A DNA stretch of 64,000 nucleotides from Labrys wisconsinensis (GTDB taxonomy: Bacteria > Pseudomonadota > Alphaproteobacteria > Rhizobiales > Labraceae): the NCBI RefSeq assembly GCF_030814995.1, contig NZ_JAUSVX010000003.1:248001-312000 (forward strand). The letters run 5' to 3'. The notes beneath the pieces were generated by a model, which saw only the letters and a program-made list of their open reading frames with translations, made no database searches and was not told the origin of the DNA. A program made the translations under genes and the position numbers. Of the stretch, positions 8,783 through 17,734 are shown piece after piece (within the stretch, counting starts at the first letter, position 1; every line of letters begins with the position of its first letter).

Positions 8783-9832
8783 TCAGTCTCCGTCGCGGGC
8801 CTGAAGGATCAGGTCCCTGATGTCACCGGCAGGATGGGCGGCGAGGCGGTGCAGCCCGGCGAGCGCGCCGGCATGGTTGCGCAGGATATAGGCGCTGCTT
8901 TCCGGCTTGAGCCCCGCCCGCCACTCCGTGATGACGATGGTCATGGCGAGGCGGGCCGCGATCAGGCCGGGCAGGATATCCGCCTCCACGTCCGAAAGGC
9001 GGATGGCGCCGGCATAGCCGCGCAGCAAGGCTTGCAGCGTCTCGAGCCCGTCGGGCCGGCCGATGTGATAGGCGAGCGCCACGGCGGGGTCGTTGACGCG
9101 CGGCGCCTGCACCATGTCGCCGAAATCGATGATGCCGGTCACACGGTCGGGATCGGCGGCATCGACCAGGATGTTGTGCGGGTTGAAGTCGTTGTGGATC
9201 ACCTGTCGCGGCAGGGCGCCGTGCACCGGCAGGATCTCGCGCTCGAAGGCGTCGAGCACGCGGGTCACCTGCAGCCGGCGTTCGGGATCGACATGGCCGA
9301 CCAGGCGGCGCAGGTCGAGCGTGTGGGTGATGTCCCAGAGCAGCCTGGTCTCGGGCGGCGCGCCGGCATAGTCGGCGAGGCCGCGGCCGATCCCGCCCAG
9401 CGCCACGCCGATGGCGTGGGCCTGGGCCAGGCTGCGCGGCGCGGCGTGCAGGGGCCGGCCGTCGAGGTAGGTCAGCAGGCTGGCGATTCGCCGCGTGCCG
9501 TCGGCGAAGGGCACGGCGCCGTCGCTCCCGTCCAGCCGCGGCACGACCTGCGGCACCGGCAGGCCCGGCGCCTGCGCCGCCAGATGGCGCAGCGCGCCGA
9601 GCTGGAAGGCGATGACCGCCTCGCGCTCCGCCGGGTTGGCGATCTTGAAGATGGCGCGCCGGCCGCCGGGCGCCTCGGCCAGGAAGGTCTGGTCGCGCTC
9701 GCTGGTCAGCGTCGAGAGCCGTGCCGCAAAGCCGTAGACCGCGTGCAGCGCCGCCTCCGCCTCCGGAACGGGGATCGGCGCCCATTGCGCCGTCAGCACG
9801 TCGTCGGCCCCGCCCGTGGAGGAATCCGGCAT
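8783..9832 (-). CDS. Aminoglycoside phosphotransferase-fold kinase (hydroxylysine/amino-alcohol kinase-like)
   Basis: 349 residues of the APH/choline-kinase fold. The catalytic loop is VIHNDFNPHNILVD and the metal-binding motif is GIIDFGDM; the N-lobe nucleotide lysine lies in RRAIFKIANPAER. Human AGPHD1 (hydroxylysine kinase) has the same fold and works with an AGXT2L2 lyase; here the kinase gene sits 5 bases from such a lyase-like gene, so sequential phosphorylation and elimination of an imported hydroxy-amine is likely. The ATG at 9832 is preceded by GGGGAG at good spacing; longer readings of the frame run into the permease gene. Substrate (hydroxylysine, ethanolamine or another) is not determined by sequence. 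Confidence 0.78.
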   Translation of the reverse strand: MPDSSTGGADDVLTAQWAPIPVPEAEAALHAVYGFAARLSTLTSERDQTFLAEAPGGRRAIFKIANPAEREAVIAFQLGALRHLAAQAPGLPVPQVVPRLDGSDGAVPFADGTRRIASLLTYLDGRPLHAAPRSLAQAHAIGVALGGIGRGLADYAGAPPETRLLWDITHTLDLRRLVGHVDPERRLQVTRVLDAFEREILPVHGALPRQVIHNDFNPHNILVDAADPDRVTGIIDFGDMVQAPRVNDPAVALAYHIGRPDGLETLQALLRGYAGAIRLSDVEADILPGLIAARLAMTIVITEWRAGLKPESSAYILRNHAGALAGLHRLAAHPAGDIRDLILQARDGD

Positions 9833-9906
9833 GTCGCTCCCCTCTTCCGCCGGCCGATCCGGGCCGCCGGCCATCCATGCCCTCGACGGGGCCTCCGGCA
9901 CAAGCC

Positions 9907-10752
9907 TCATGCCGGCGTGCGTCCCCGGCCGAGCCGGCGCAGCAGGCCGACGCAGGCGAGCAGCAGGACCGAAAGCGCGATGAGCAGGGTCGCCACCGCC
10001 AGGATGGTGGGGCTGAGCTGCTCGCGCAGGCCGACCCACATCTGGCGCGGGACGGTCTGCGTCTCGCCGCTGCCGATGAACAGGGTGACGACGATCTCGT
10101 CGAGCGAGCTGCCGAAGGCGAAGATCGCGCCGGACACCACGCCGGGCGCGATGATCGGCAGCGTCACGCGGCGCAGGATCGTCACCGGGCCGGCGCCGGA
10201 TATGGCGGCGGCATTGACCAGCGTGGTGTCGAACTTGGACAGCGTCGCCGTCACGGTGATCAGCACGAAGGGAGCGCCCAGCACGGTGTGGCTGAGGACC
10301 AGGCCGGCGAAGGTGCCGACCAGGCCGAGCCGCGCGAAGACGAAATACATGCCCGCGCCGGCGATGATCAGCGGCACGATCAGCGGCGAGATCAGCAGCG
10401 CCGTGACGGCCTGGCGGCAAGGCATCTGCGGCCGCGACAGCCCGAGCGCCGCGAGCGTCCCCAGCACGGTGGCGAGCAGGGTTGAGACCGTCGCGACGAT
10501 CAGGGAATTCACGGCCGCGGACCGCCAGACCGCACTGCCGAAGAAGTCCTCGTACCAGCGCAGCGAGAAGGCGGCGGGATCGAGCGTCAGCATGCCGCGG
10601 CTCAGGGTGAAATAGGGCTCGGCGTTGAAGCTGAGCGGGACGATCACCACCAGCGGCAGGATGAGGAAGGCGAACACCAGGCCGCAATAGGCCAGGAAGC
10701 CCGCATGGAGCAGCCGCTGGGCCGGGCCGGCATGATCGGGAAGCAGGGCCAT
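9907..10752 (-). CDS. Spermidine/putrescine-type ABC transporter permease (PotC-like)
   Basis: 281-residue inner-membrane permease with about six hydrophobic segments. The coupling region is visible as AAAISGAGPVTILRRVTLPIIAPGVVSGAIFAFGSSLDE-like sequence near residues 175-215. It ends in a basic cytoplasmic tail. The start at 10752 directly follows the stop of the first permease (10754-10756), so the two permeases are translationally coupled. A 74-base gap, with no obvious terminator, separates it from the kinase gene downstream. Family assignment is firm; substrate is inferred only as a positively charged amine-like compound. Confidence 0.88.
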   Translation of the reverse strand: MALLPDHAGPAQRLLHAGFLAYCGLVFAFLILPLVVIVPLSFNAEPYFTLSRGMLTLDPAAFSLRWYEDFFGSAVWRSAAVNSLIVATVSTLLATVLGTLAALGLSRPQMPCRQAVTALLISPLIVPLIIAGAGMYFVFARLGLVGTFAGLVLSHTVLGAPFVLITVTATLSKFDTTLVNAAAISGAGPVTILRRVTLPIIAPGVVSGAIFAFGSSLDEIVVTLFIGSGETQTVPRQMWVGLREQLSPTILAVATLLIALSVLLLACVGLLRRLGRGRTPA

Positions 10753-10753
10753 G

Positions 10754-11995
10754 TCAGCCGCCCACCCGGATCCGGTCGGCGCCGACGGCACGGACATAGA
10801 CGAAGTAGAGCACCAGCACCCCGGCCAGCAGCAGCGCCCCCAGCGCCGAGGCGAGGCCCCAGTTCAGCGATTCCCGGACGTGGTAGGCGATCATGTTGGA
10901 GATCATCTGGCCGCCTTCCCCGCCCAGCAGCGCCGGGGTGATGTAGTAGCCCAGGGACATGATGAAGACGAGCAGGCATCCCGAGACGATGCCGGGCGCG
11001 ACCTGCGGAACATAGACCCGGCGATAGGCCAAGGCGCGCGAGGCGCCAAGGGATTCGGCCGCGCGCATGTAGACCGGAGGAATGGTGCGCATGACACTGT
11101 AGAGCGGCAGGATCATGAACGGCAGCAGGATATGGGTCATGGCGATGACCGTGGCGCGGGCGTTGAAGATCAGCGCCAGGCGGTCGCCGTCGTCGAGCAG
11201 GCCGAGGCCGACGAGCGCATCGTTGATAACGCCGTTGCGCTGCAGCAGCGCCATCCAGGCGGCGGTGCGCACCAGCAGCGAGGTCCAGAGCGGCACGACC
11301 ACCATCAGCAGCAGGATGCCGGCCGTCCGCGGCGCCACGTTGGCGATGAGGTAGGCGACGGGGTAGCCCAGGGCCAGGCAGAGCAACGTCACCAGCAGGC
11401 CGATCCACAGGGTGCGCAGGAACAGCGGGGCGTTGACGCGGTAGTCCGGCGCCACGGCGGCGATCTCGCCGGTGGGGCTGCGCTTGAGATCGAGCGCGGC
11501 GAGGAGGTTGACCATGGTCGGGACCGCGCCGACGTCGCGGATCGCCGCCCAGATCTGCGGCGAGCGCCAGACGGGATCGGCCGCGAGGATGCGCGGCGTC
11601 GCAGGCCCCTCCCCGGCCGCGGCTGCGGCCGTGCGGCGCAGGATGCGGCGCAGGCCGGCCACCTCGAAGTTGAGGCGCGCGCCGATGCGCTGCACGCTGT
11701 CGTCCGCCTCGGCCTCGCGCAGGTCCAGCGCCAGCGCGTCGAACACCGCGTCGGCCGGCTGCGAGCGGCCGTCCCAGCCGCGCAGGGCCTGGACGGTCCG
11801 CGACAGGCCGCCGGCGACCGGCGCCTCGTCGACGGCGTTCCACAGGAGATAGCCGATCGGCAGCACGAACAGCGCGAGCAGGAACACGAGGAGCGGCAGC
11901 ACCAGGAGGACGGCGGCGCGCCTGCGGCTGCCGGACCCGGCCACCAGGGACCGGCGCAGGGATCTGGGAGACGGTTCGACGAGCACGGCGGTCAT
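10754..11995 (-). CDS. Spermidine/putrescine-type ABC transporter permease (PotB-like) with enlarged periplasmic loop
   Basis: 413 residues, about 110-130 longer than usual PotB proteins. The first membrane segment (about 28-50, AAVLLVLPLLVFLLALFVLP) is followed by a polar stretch from about 52 to 185 before the next membrane helix (LFLRTLWIGLLVTLLCLALG). The rest is standard: EAA-type loop RAAESLGASRALAYRRVYVPQ and terminal YYITPALLGGEGGQ. The extra segment should face the periplasm and may contact the binding protein; that is inference. Second permease gene follows with a 1-base gap. Confidence 0.87.
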   Translation of the reverse strand: MTAVLVEPSPRSLRRSLVAGSGSRRRAAVLLVLPLLVFLLALFVLPIGYLLWNAVDEAPVAGGLSRTVQALRGWDGRSQPADAVFDALALDLREAEADDSVQRIGARLNFEVAGLRRILRRTAAAAAGEGPATPRILAADPVWRSPQIWAAIRDVGAVPTMVNLLAALDLKRSPTGEIAAVAPDYRVNAPLFLRTLWIGLLVTLLCLALGYPVAYLIANVAPRTAGILLLMVVVPLWTSLLVRTAAWMALLQRNGVINDALVGLGLLDDGDRLALIFNARATVIAMTHILLPFMILPLYSVMRTIPPVYMRAAESLGASRALAYRRVYVPQVAPGIVSGCLLVFIMSLGYYITPALLGGEGGQMISNMIAYHVRESLNWGLASALGALLLAGVLVLYFVYVRAVGADRIRVGG

Positions 11996-12059
11996 ACCGA
12001 TCGGTCCTCGGAGCGTGGAGGGATGACGGCCCGGCCTCGCCGCCGGGCCGTCGCGCAGG

Positions 12060-13148
12060 TCAGCCCCGCGCGAGCCAGGCGGCGAAGCGCTGGTTCAGGG
12101 CATCGCCGTGCACGGCCCAGAATTCGGCGCTCAGCGCCAGCGCATTGCCAAGATGATCCGGCGATGTCGGCAGGAAGGGCTTCATGTCGATGCCGAGCTC
12201 GGGATTGACGCCGACGAAGGCGGCGGAGGAGCGGCGCGAGGGGCCATAGGGGATCAGCGTCCCGGTCTTGCCCTGGATCTGCGGCGTCATTGCCGCGACG
12301 ACGAACTTCTCGGCCAGCGCCTTGTTCGGCGCGCCCTTGGGAATGACCCAGCCGGAGCCCTCGAGGATCTGGCTGTCCCAGAGGATATCCAGCGGCTTCT
12401 TGTCGGTCTGCTGCGCCGAGAAGATGCGGCCGTTCCAGGCCACGCTCATGACGACCTCCTTGTCGACCAGGAGCTGGGGCGCCTGCGCGCCCGCATCCCA
12501 CCACACCAGGCTGCCCCGGATGGTGTCGAGCTTGGCGAAGGCGCGGTCCTGGCCCTCGGGGGTGGCGAGCACCTCGTAGACGTCGGCGGCAGGCACGCCG
12601 TCGGCCATCAGGGCGAGCTCCAGGGTGCGGCTGGCGTTCTTGTAGGCGCCGCGCTTGCCGGGAAAGGCCTTGAGGTCGAAATAGTCCGCCAGCCTGGACG
12701 GCTTGGCGCCGGAAAAGGCCGTCTCGTTATAGGCGACGACCATCGCCACGTTGACGGCGTTGATGAAGCATTCCGACCGCGAATCCGCGATGAGGTCCTT
12801 GTCGGCGGGCGTGCCGTCCGGCGCGTCGGTCAGCTTGAGGCCGTCCAGCCGCTCGAGGAGGCCGTCGTCGCAGGCGCGGACCGCGTCCGTCGGCTCCATG
12901 TCGACCACGTCCCAGGTGACCTTGCCGGCCGCGACCTGGGACTTCAGCTCGGCGACGCCGCCGGAATAGCTCTCGCGCTTGATCTTCGTGCCGGTCGATT
13001 GCTCGAAGGGCTGATAGATCGCCTTGTCCTGCGCAGCCTGGTAGGCGCCGCCCCAGCCCACGACGGTGAGGCTGTCCTGGGCGCCGGCGGCGGCTGGCGG
13101 TGTCACCGCAAGGGCGACGGCGAGCAGAATACGGCGTGACGGTCTCAT
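12060..13148 (-). CDS. Periplasmic spermidine/putrescine-type binding protein (PotD-like)
   Basis: 362-residue type II binding protein. Signal peptide: MRPSRRILLAVALAVTPPAAAGAQDS with cleavage likely after GAQ. Mature start LTVVGWGGAYQAAQDKAIY is typical of the PotD/PotF class, and DVVDMEPTDAVRACDDGLLE matches the hinge region. The ATG at 13148 has AGGGAAA upstream, and the frame upstream of it lies in the ATPase gene. It lies between the ATPase gene and the permeases in the operon, so it is the specificity subunit of this importer. Confidence 0.88.
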   Translation of the reverse strand: MRPSRRILLAVALAVTPPAAAGAQDSLTVVGWGGAYQAAQDKAIYQPFEQSTGTKIKRESYSGGVAELKSQVAAGKVTWDVVDMEPTDAVRACDDGLLERLDGLKLTDAPDGTPADKDLIADSRSECFINAVNVAMVVAYNETAFSGAKPSRLADYFDLKAFPGKRGAYKNASRTLELALMADGVPAADVYEVLATPEGQDRAFAKLDTIRGSLVWWDAGAQAPQLLVDKEVVMSVAWNGRIFSAQQTDKKPLDILWDSQILEGSGWVIPKGAPNKALAEKFVVAAMTPQIQGKTGTLIPYGPSRRSSAAFVGVNPELGIDMKPFLPTSPDHLGNALALSAEFWAVHGDALNQRFAAWLARG

Positions 13149-13194
13149 GGTGTTTCCCTTTCTGGCATGGCAGGCCCCCGGTTTCCCCGGCGGT

Positions 13195-14385
13195 TCAGGT
13201 TGACGATGCGATCGCGCGGCAGTCGCCGGCGCAAAAGCCGATCCGGATCGGCCGGCCGGCCTCGAGCGAGGCTTCGGTCCGGCGGCCGTGCAGCTTGAGG
13301 ACGAAGGCGTCGGAGCCGCCCGTTTCGACGCGCAGGCGGACATGGTCGCCGGTGAAGGTCGTCTCGCACAGGCGGCCGACGAGCTCGTTGTCCACGGTGC
13401 CGGGCGCGGGATCGAGGACCACCGCCTCGGGCCGCACCCAGAGCGAGACCGGCTCGCCGACCGTGGCAATGCCGGCGGTCACGGCGCGGATCCGCCCTTC
13501 GCCGGTCTCGAGCGCCGCCACCAGGCCGCCGCGGGCCGCCTCGACCACGCGGGCGCGCAGGCGGTTGTTCTCGCCGATGAAGCCGGCGACGAAATCCGTG
13601 GCCGGCTCGTGATAGAGCGTCTGCGGCGCGGCGAGCTGCTGGATCCGTCCCTCGGCGAACACGGCGATCCGGTCCGACATGGTCAGCGCCTCGGACTGGT
13701 CGTGCGTCACGTAGACCATGGTGACGCCCAGCCGGCGATGAATGTGCTTGATCTCGTATTGCAGATGCTCGCGCAGCTGCTTGTCGAGGGCGCCGAGCGG
13801 CTCGTCGAGCAGCACCAGCTTCGGCTCGAACACCAGCGCGCGGGCGAGCGCCACCCGCTGCTGCTGCCCGCCGGAAAGCTGGGCCGGCCGGCGGTCGGCG
13901 AGGCCCTCCAGCTTCATCAAGTCGAGCATGCGGCCGACCCGGGCGGCGATCTCGCTGCGGGCCAGCTTCCGGACGTCCAGGGGAAAGGCGATGTTCTCCC
14001 CCACGCTCATGTGCGGAAACAGCGCATAGTTCTGGAACACCATGCCGATGCCGCGCCGTGCCGGCGGCAGGTGGTCGATGGCCCGGCCGTCGAGCTCGAT
14101 CGAGCCGCTGCTCACCGGCTCGAAGCCCGCCAGCATCATCAGGGTCGAGGTCTTGCCCGACCCGGACGGCCCCAGCAGCGTCAGAAATTCTCCGCGCCGG
14201 ATGGCGAGATCGAGATCGTCGACCACGAGCCGGCGGCCGTCATAGGTCTTGCGGACGCCGCGGAAACGGACGACGTCGCCGGGCGGGTCGAGGCTGGCCC
14301 GAGGGGAGCGCGGTTCACGCATGCCATCGTCCGCGCGGCCGGCGCGCGGCGGGTCGATCCTGTTCTGCACAGCGGTCACGGACAC
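13195..14385 (-). CDS. Spermidine/putrescine-type ABC transporter ATP-binding protein (PotA-like)
   Basis: 396-residue cytoplasmic ATPase. Walker A LLGPSGSGKTSTLMML, Q-loop MVFQNYALFPHM, signature LSGGQQQRVALARAL, Walker B VLLDEPLGALDKQLREHLQ and H-loop YVTHDQSEALTMSDRI are all intact; residues after about 270 form the TOBE regulatory domain. First gene of the minus-strand operon that continues with binding protein, two permeases, kinase and lyase. An in-frame ATG at 14322 (MREPRSPRASLDPPGD) would give a length nearer to family average and may be the real start. The AT-rich repeat motif at 14399-14431 lies just upstream. Confidence 0.9.
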   Translation of the reverse strand: MSVTAVQNRIDPPRAGRADDGMREPRSPRASLDPPGDVVRFRGVRKTYDGRRLVVDDLDLAIRRGEFLTLLGPSGSGKTSTLMMLAGFEPVSSGSIELDGRAIDHLPPARRGIGMVFQNYALFPHMSVGENIAFPLDVRKLARSEIAARVGRMLDLMKLEGLADRRPAQLSGGQQQRVALARALVFEPKLVLLDEPLGALDKQLREHLQYEIKHIHRRLGVTMVYVTHDQSEALTMSDRIAVFAEGRIQQLAAPQTLYHEPATDFVAGFIGENNRLRARVVEAARGGLVAALETGEGRIRAVTAGIATVGEPVSLWVRPEAVVLDPAPGTVDNELVGRLCETTFTGDHVRLRVETGGSDAFVLKLHGRRTEASLEAGRPIRIGFCAGDCRAIASST

Positions 14386-14398
14386 CCCTCTTTATTTT

Positions 14399-14431
14399 CC
14401 ATTTTTCGGAATGTATTGTCATTTTTCGGAT
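14399..14431. promoter_or_regulatory. Direct repeat of AT-rich putative operator between PotA-like and IclR genes
   Basis: CCATTTTTCGGAA (14399-14411) is repeated as TCATTTTTCGGAT (14419-14431), offset by 20 bases, i.e. two helical turns. This is in a GC-rich genome and directly upstream of the polyamine-type transporter operon. A 12-of-13 match in the opposite orientation (17843-17855) and a partial match (17745-17757) lie before the two divergent aminotransferase genes. IclR-family binding is inferred from position and recurrence. Confidence 0.5.
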
Positions 14432-14585
14432 TTCACGACAGCTCCACGCGAATGTCAACCGCGTTCGCTCCAGCCGGGCGCATCAATCCTGGGCAGAAGA
14501 GCAGAAGAAGCGGCCCAAACACGGAGAGCACCTCTGTGCTGTTCGGCAAGCCTCTGATAGACCTCGACAAAGTGGGAATCGGCCC

Positions 14586-15386
14586 TTGAGCGCAGATGAC
14601 AAGAATTTGAGCAAGACCGTGCAGGAGAAGGAGCCGGGCTCGGCGCCGCTGCGCCGGGCGGCGACCATTCTGGATGCCGTCGCTGCGGCGCGTGAGGGCG
14701 TGCCCCTGCAGCACATCTGCGATGCCGTTGGCCTGCCGGTGTCGACGACCCACCGGCTGCTGCAGAGCCTGCTGGCGATCGGCTATCTCGCGTTCGATGC
14801 GGAACGCAAGCGCTACCGGATCGGCAGCCGCCTGGTGCGGCTGGTCCATATCAGCCAGGACACCGCCACCATCAAGATGCAGGCCGACCCGCTCCTGACC
14901 GCCCTGGCCAACCGGTTCCGTCAGACCGCCTTCCTGACGCAGCTCGTCGGCGAGGAGCTGGAGCTGGTCACCTATGCCCTGCCCGACGAGCCGCTGGGCT
15001 CGGCGATCTACCCCGGCGGACGCTTCCCGATCCACGCCACGGCGACGGGCAAGGCGACCTTCGCCTTCCAGCCCGAGGCCGTCGTCGACCGGCTGCTGCG
15101 CCGCCCGCTGGAGAAGCTCCAGCCGGCGACGCTCGCCGACCCCGAGGCAGTGCGGCGCGAGCTGGAGACAGTGCGCCAGCTCGGCTACGCGGTGATCGAT
15201 TCGGAGTTCGATCCCGGCGTCTTCGCCATCGGCTGCCCCGTGATCTCCGCCAGCGGCAGCGTCACCTTCGCCGTCGCCCTGGTGGGCCTCGGCGAGAACA
15301 TGCGCAACGACCACACGATCGAGGCCTATGCGGCTGCGCTGAAGGCGACCGCGCGCGATCTGGCGACCTTGATCGCGCGGGCCTGA
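14586..15386 (+). CDS. IclR-family transcriptional regulator
   Basis: About 266 residues. N-terminal winged helix (APLRRAATILDAVAAAREGV, LQHICDAVGLPVSTTHRLLQ, then GYLAFDAERKRYRIGS) and the IclR effector domain (GRFPIHATATGKATFAF, LGYAVIDSEFDPGVFAIGCP, GENMRNDHTIEAYA). No ATG lies just upstream of the conserved domain; a TTG at 14586 with GTGGGA upstream is taken, and TTG 14607 or GTG 14619 are alternatives. It is divergent from the transporter operon and convergent with the ureohydrolase gene. It probably represses or activates both flanking transcription units through the CCATTTTT sites. Confidence 0.85.
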   Translation: MSADDKNLSKTVQEKEPGSAPLRRAATILDAVAAAREGVPLQHICDAVGLPVSTTHRLLQSLLAIGYLAFDAERKRYRIGSRLVRLVHISQDTATIKMQADPLLTALANRFRQTAFLTQLVGEELELVTYALPDEPLGSAIYPGGRFPIHATATGKATFAFQPEAVVDRLLRRPLEKLQPATLADPEAVRRELETVRQLGYAVIDSEFDPGVFAIGCPVISASGSVTFAVALVGLGENMRNDHTIEAYAAALKATARDLATLIARA

Positions 15387-15405
15387 GGACGGCTCCCCGC
15401 CCGCC

Positions 15406-16362
15406 TCAGCGCCGGGCCGCCAGGCTGTCGGCGATGACGCAGAGCAGCTCGAACATCAGGTTGGCGGCATTGAGCTGGGTCTGGCCGGTCGGATCGAACA
15501 TCGGCGCCACCTCGCAGATGTCGGCCCCGACCAGGTGCTTGCCGCGCAGCGAGCGGATCATCATCTGTGCGTCGCGCACCGAGAAGCCGCCGACCTCGGG
15601 GACCCCCGTCCCCATCGCATAGGCCGCATCCAGGCCGTCGATGTCGAAGGTCACGTAGGTCCTGCCACTGCCGGTCACCCGGTCGATCTCCGCGATCACG
15701 GCGTCGCGGCCGATCGCCTCGAACTCGTCCATCGTGACCAGCCGCATGCCGACCCGCTCGCCATAGGCGACGTCGTCGGCGCTGAAGCGACTGCCGCGCA
15801 GGCCGATCTGGATGGTGCGCCGCGGATCGATCAGAGTCTCCTCCACCGCCCTGCGGAAGGTGGTGGCGTGATTGACCCGGGTTCCCAGGAGCTCGTCGAG
15901 CGTGTCCGCATGGGAATCGAAATGGACGATGCCGACCGGGCCGTCCTTGGCGATCGCCCGCAGGATGGGCAGCGGCACGGTATGGTCGCCGCCGATGCTG
16001 ATCGGCACGCTGCCGCTGCGGTGCAGGTCCTCGTAGAAGCGCTGGATCAGCTCGATCGAAGCCGCCATGTCGAGTGGATTGATCGGGGCGTCACCGATAT
16101 CCGCGACGTTGCAGAGCGCGAAGGGCGCGATGCCGCTGGTGGGATGGATGCGGCGGATGGCGCGGCTGGCCTCGCGCACCGCGGCCGGGCCCTGCCTCGC
16201 GCCCGAGCGATAGTTGACGCCCATGTCGAAGGGCACGCCGACCAGGGCAATGTCCACCTCGGCGTTCACCTCGTGCCGGGGGAGCCGGAAGAAGGTGGCG
16301 ATATCGGCGAAGCGGGGCGAGCGCGAGGCGTCGAGCGGCTGGAAGCGCAGATCGTTTCTCAT
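15406..16362 (-). CDS. Agmatinase/ureohydrolase family protein
   Basis: 318-residue member of the arginase/agmatinase family, which hydrolyses a guanidino group to urea. Binuclear manganese ligands are present: SIGGDHTVPLP, VHFDSHADTLDE and FDIDGLDAAYA. The N-terminal VNYRSGARQGPAAVREASR loop is of the agmatinase / guanidinobutyrase / guanidinopropionase type rather than arginase. The ATG at 16362 gives a usual family length. It lies 23 bases downstream of an aminotransferase gene on the same strand, so the pair probably removes the guanidino and amino groups of one substrate. Which guanidino compound is used cannot be read from sequence. Confidence 0.85.
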   Translation of the reverse strand: MRNDLRFQPLDASRSPRFADIATFFRLPRHEVNAEVDIALVGVPFDMGVNYRSGARQGPAAVREASRAIRRIHPTSGIAPFALCNVADIGDAPINPLDMAASIELIQRFYEDLHRSGSVPISIGGDHTVPLPILRAIAKDGPVGIVHFDSHADTLDELLGTRVNHATTFRRAVEETLIDPRRTIQIGLRGSRFSADDVAYGERVGMRLVTMDEFEAIGRDAVIAEIDRVTGSGRTYVTFDIDGLDAAYAMGTGVPEVGGFSVRDAQMMIRSLRGKHLVGADICEVAPMFDPTGQTQLNAANLMFELLCVIADSLAARR

Positions 16363-16385
16363 GATCGTCTTTCTTGAGCTGATGG

Positions 16386-17714
16386 TCAGTCGATGAAGAT
16401 GTCGCGGTGCTTGAGGACTGCGCGTTCCAGAGCGCCGGCCAGCGCCTCGCAGTCGGCGTCGGTGATGGCCAGGCTGAGCGCCATGTAGCCGCGCCGGGCG
16501 AGGTAGAAGCCCTCCTCGACCAGCGCGAGGAACAGGATGTCGCGCAGGCGCAGGTCGACCTGCTCCGCCTCGCGCGGCGTGCGGACCGCCGGCCTCCGCG
16601 GATGGATGGCGATCATCGATCCCTGCCCGGTGCAGGCGAGCCGCGCTCCGAGCCGGTCGAAGAGCGCATCGAGATGCAGGCGCAGGCGGTCGCCGCGGGC
16701 GTTGAGGTCGTCGCAGGCCTGCGGCGTGAAGATCTCGGTCAGGGCCGCCAGGCCGACCTTCATCGTCAGCGAATTGTTGTTGTAGGTGCCGGCATGGGGC
16801 AGCGCGCCCGGACGGGTCGGGTCGAAGCGCTCCATGATCGCCCCGACGCCGCCGAAGGCGCCGAAGGACATGCCGCCGCCGACATATTTGCCGAAGGTCT
16901 TGAGGTCGGGCTGGATGCCGAGCCAGGCGCTGTAGCCCTTGGGGCCGAGCCGCGACGTCATCACCTCGTCGAAGATCAGCACAGTGCCGTGCTGGGAGGC
17001 GCGCCGGCGCAGCAGCGACAGGAACGCCGCGCTTCCCGGCACGCAGCCCGTGCCCCATAGCGGCTCCACCACGACTGCCGCGAGCTCATCGCCGCAACGG
17101 TCCAGCAGCGCCTCGGTGCCGGCGACGTCGTTGTACTCGCCCAGGACGATGTCGTAGGGCGCGTTCACCGGCGTGCCGCCGCCGGCGAAGGACAGGACGC
17201 TGCCGTGATAGGCGCCGTGGAAAGCCAGGATCCGGCTGCGCCCGGTATGGGCCCGGGCGGCGCCCAGCGCCATCAGGTTGGCCTCCGTCCCCGAATTGGT
17301 GAAGCGGACGAGATCCAGATCGAACCGCCGGCACACCGCCTCGGCGAAGGCGATCTCGTCGAGATGATGGGCGCCGAGATTGAGCCCGGTGGCCAACGCC
17401 TCGGCCACGGCGCGGTGGACCCGTTCATGCGAATGGCCGAAGAGGCCGGCGGAATATTCACCGAGAAAGTCGGTGTAGCGCAGGCCGTCGGCGTCGGTGA
17501 GGACCTGCCCTTCGCCGGACACCATGCGCAGGGGAAAAGGCCGGTGGAACAGCACCGTGCGGGTGTTCCCTCCAGGCATGACCCGGCTCGCCTCGGCGGC
17601 AAGGCGCTGTGAGACCGGACGTTTGGCGGCGAAGGCCGCGCAGGCGCTTTCGAGCGCAGTGGCGACGGCATTGTCGTGGCGGTCGACGCTACGGCTCTCA
17701 CCTGGATGGTTCAT
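16386..17714 (-). CDS. Class III aminotransferase of the glutamate-1-semialdehyde aminomutase-like group
   Basis: 442 residues. The N-terminal VMPGGNTRTVLFHRPFPLRM motif is typical of GSAM-like enzymes, as are TNSGTEANLMALGAAR (about 139-154), LIFDEVMTSRLGP (about 246-258) and the PLP lysine K276 in LKTFGKYVGGGMSFGAFGG. It is unlikely to be the tetrapyrrole enzyme HemL, since it lies in a catabolic cluster with an agmatinase-family gene and opposite a second class III aminotransferase. The 170-base gap to that divergent gene holds the AT-rich operator motifs. Substrate unknown. Confidence 0.82.
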   Translation of the reverse strand: MNHPGESRSVDRHDNAVATALESACAAFAAKRPVSQRLAAEASRVMPGGNTRTVLFHRPFPLRMVSGEGQVLTDADGLRYTDFLGEYSAGLFGHSHERVHRAVAEALATGLNLGAHHLDEIAFAEAVCRRFDLDLVRFTNSGTEANLMALGAARAHTGRSRILAFHGAYHGSVLSFAGGGTPVNAPYDIVLGEYNDVAGTEALLDRCGDELAAVVVEPLWGTGCVPGSAAFLSLLRRRASQHGTVLIFDEVMTSRLGPKGYSAWLGIQPDLKTFGKYVGGGMSFGAFGGVGAIMERFDPTRPGALPHAGTYNNNSLTMKVGLAALTEIFTPQACDDLNARGDRLRLHLDALFDRLGARLACTGQGSMIAIHPRRPAVRTPREAEQVDLRLRDILFLALVEEGFYLARRGYMALSLAITDADCEALAGALERAVLKHRDIFID

Positions 17715-17734
17715 ATGGCTTCTTTCATTTAACA

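Noticed and set aside
16386-17714. HemL (glutamate-1-semialdehyde aminomutase) for tetrapyrrole synthesis
   Set aside because: Sequence is GSAM-like, but alphaproteobacteria usually make aminolevulinate by HemA (ALAS), and the gene sits in an inducible-looking catabolic cluster.
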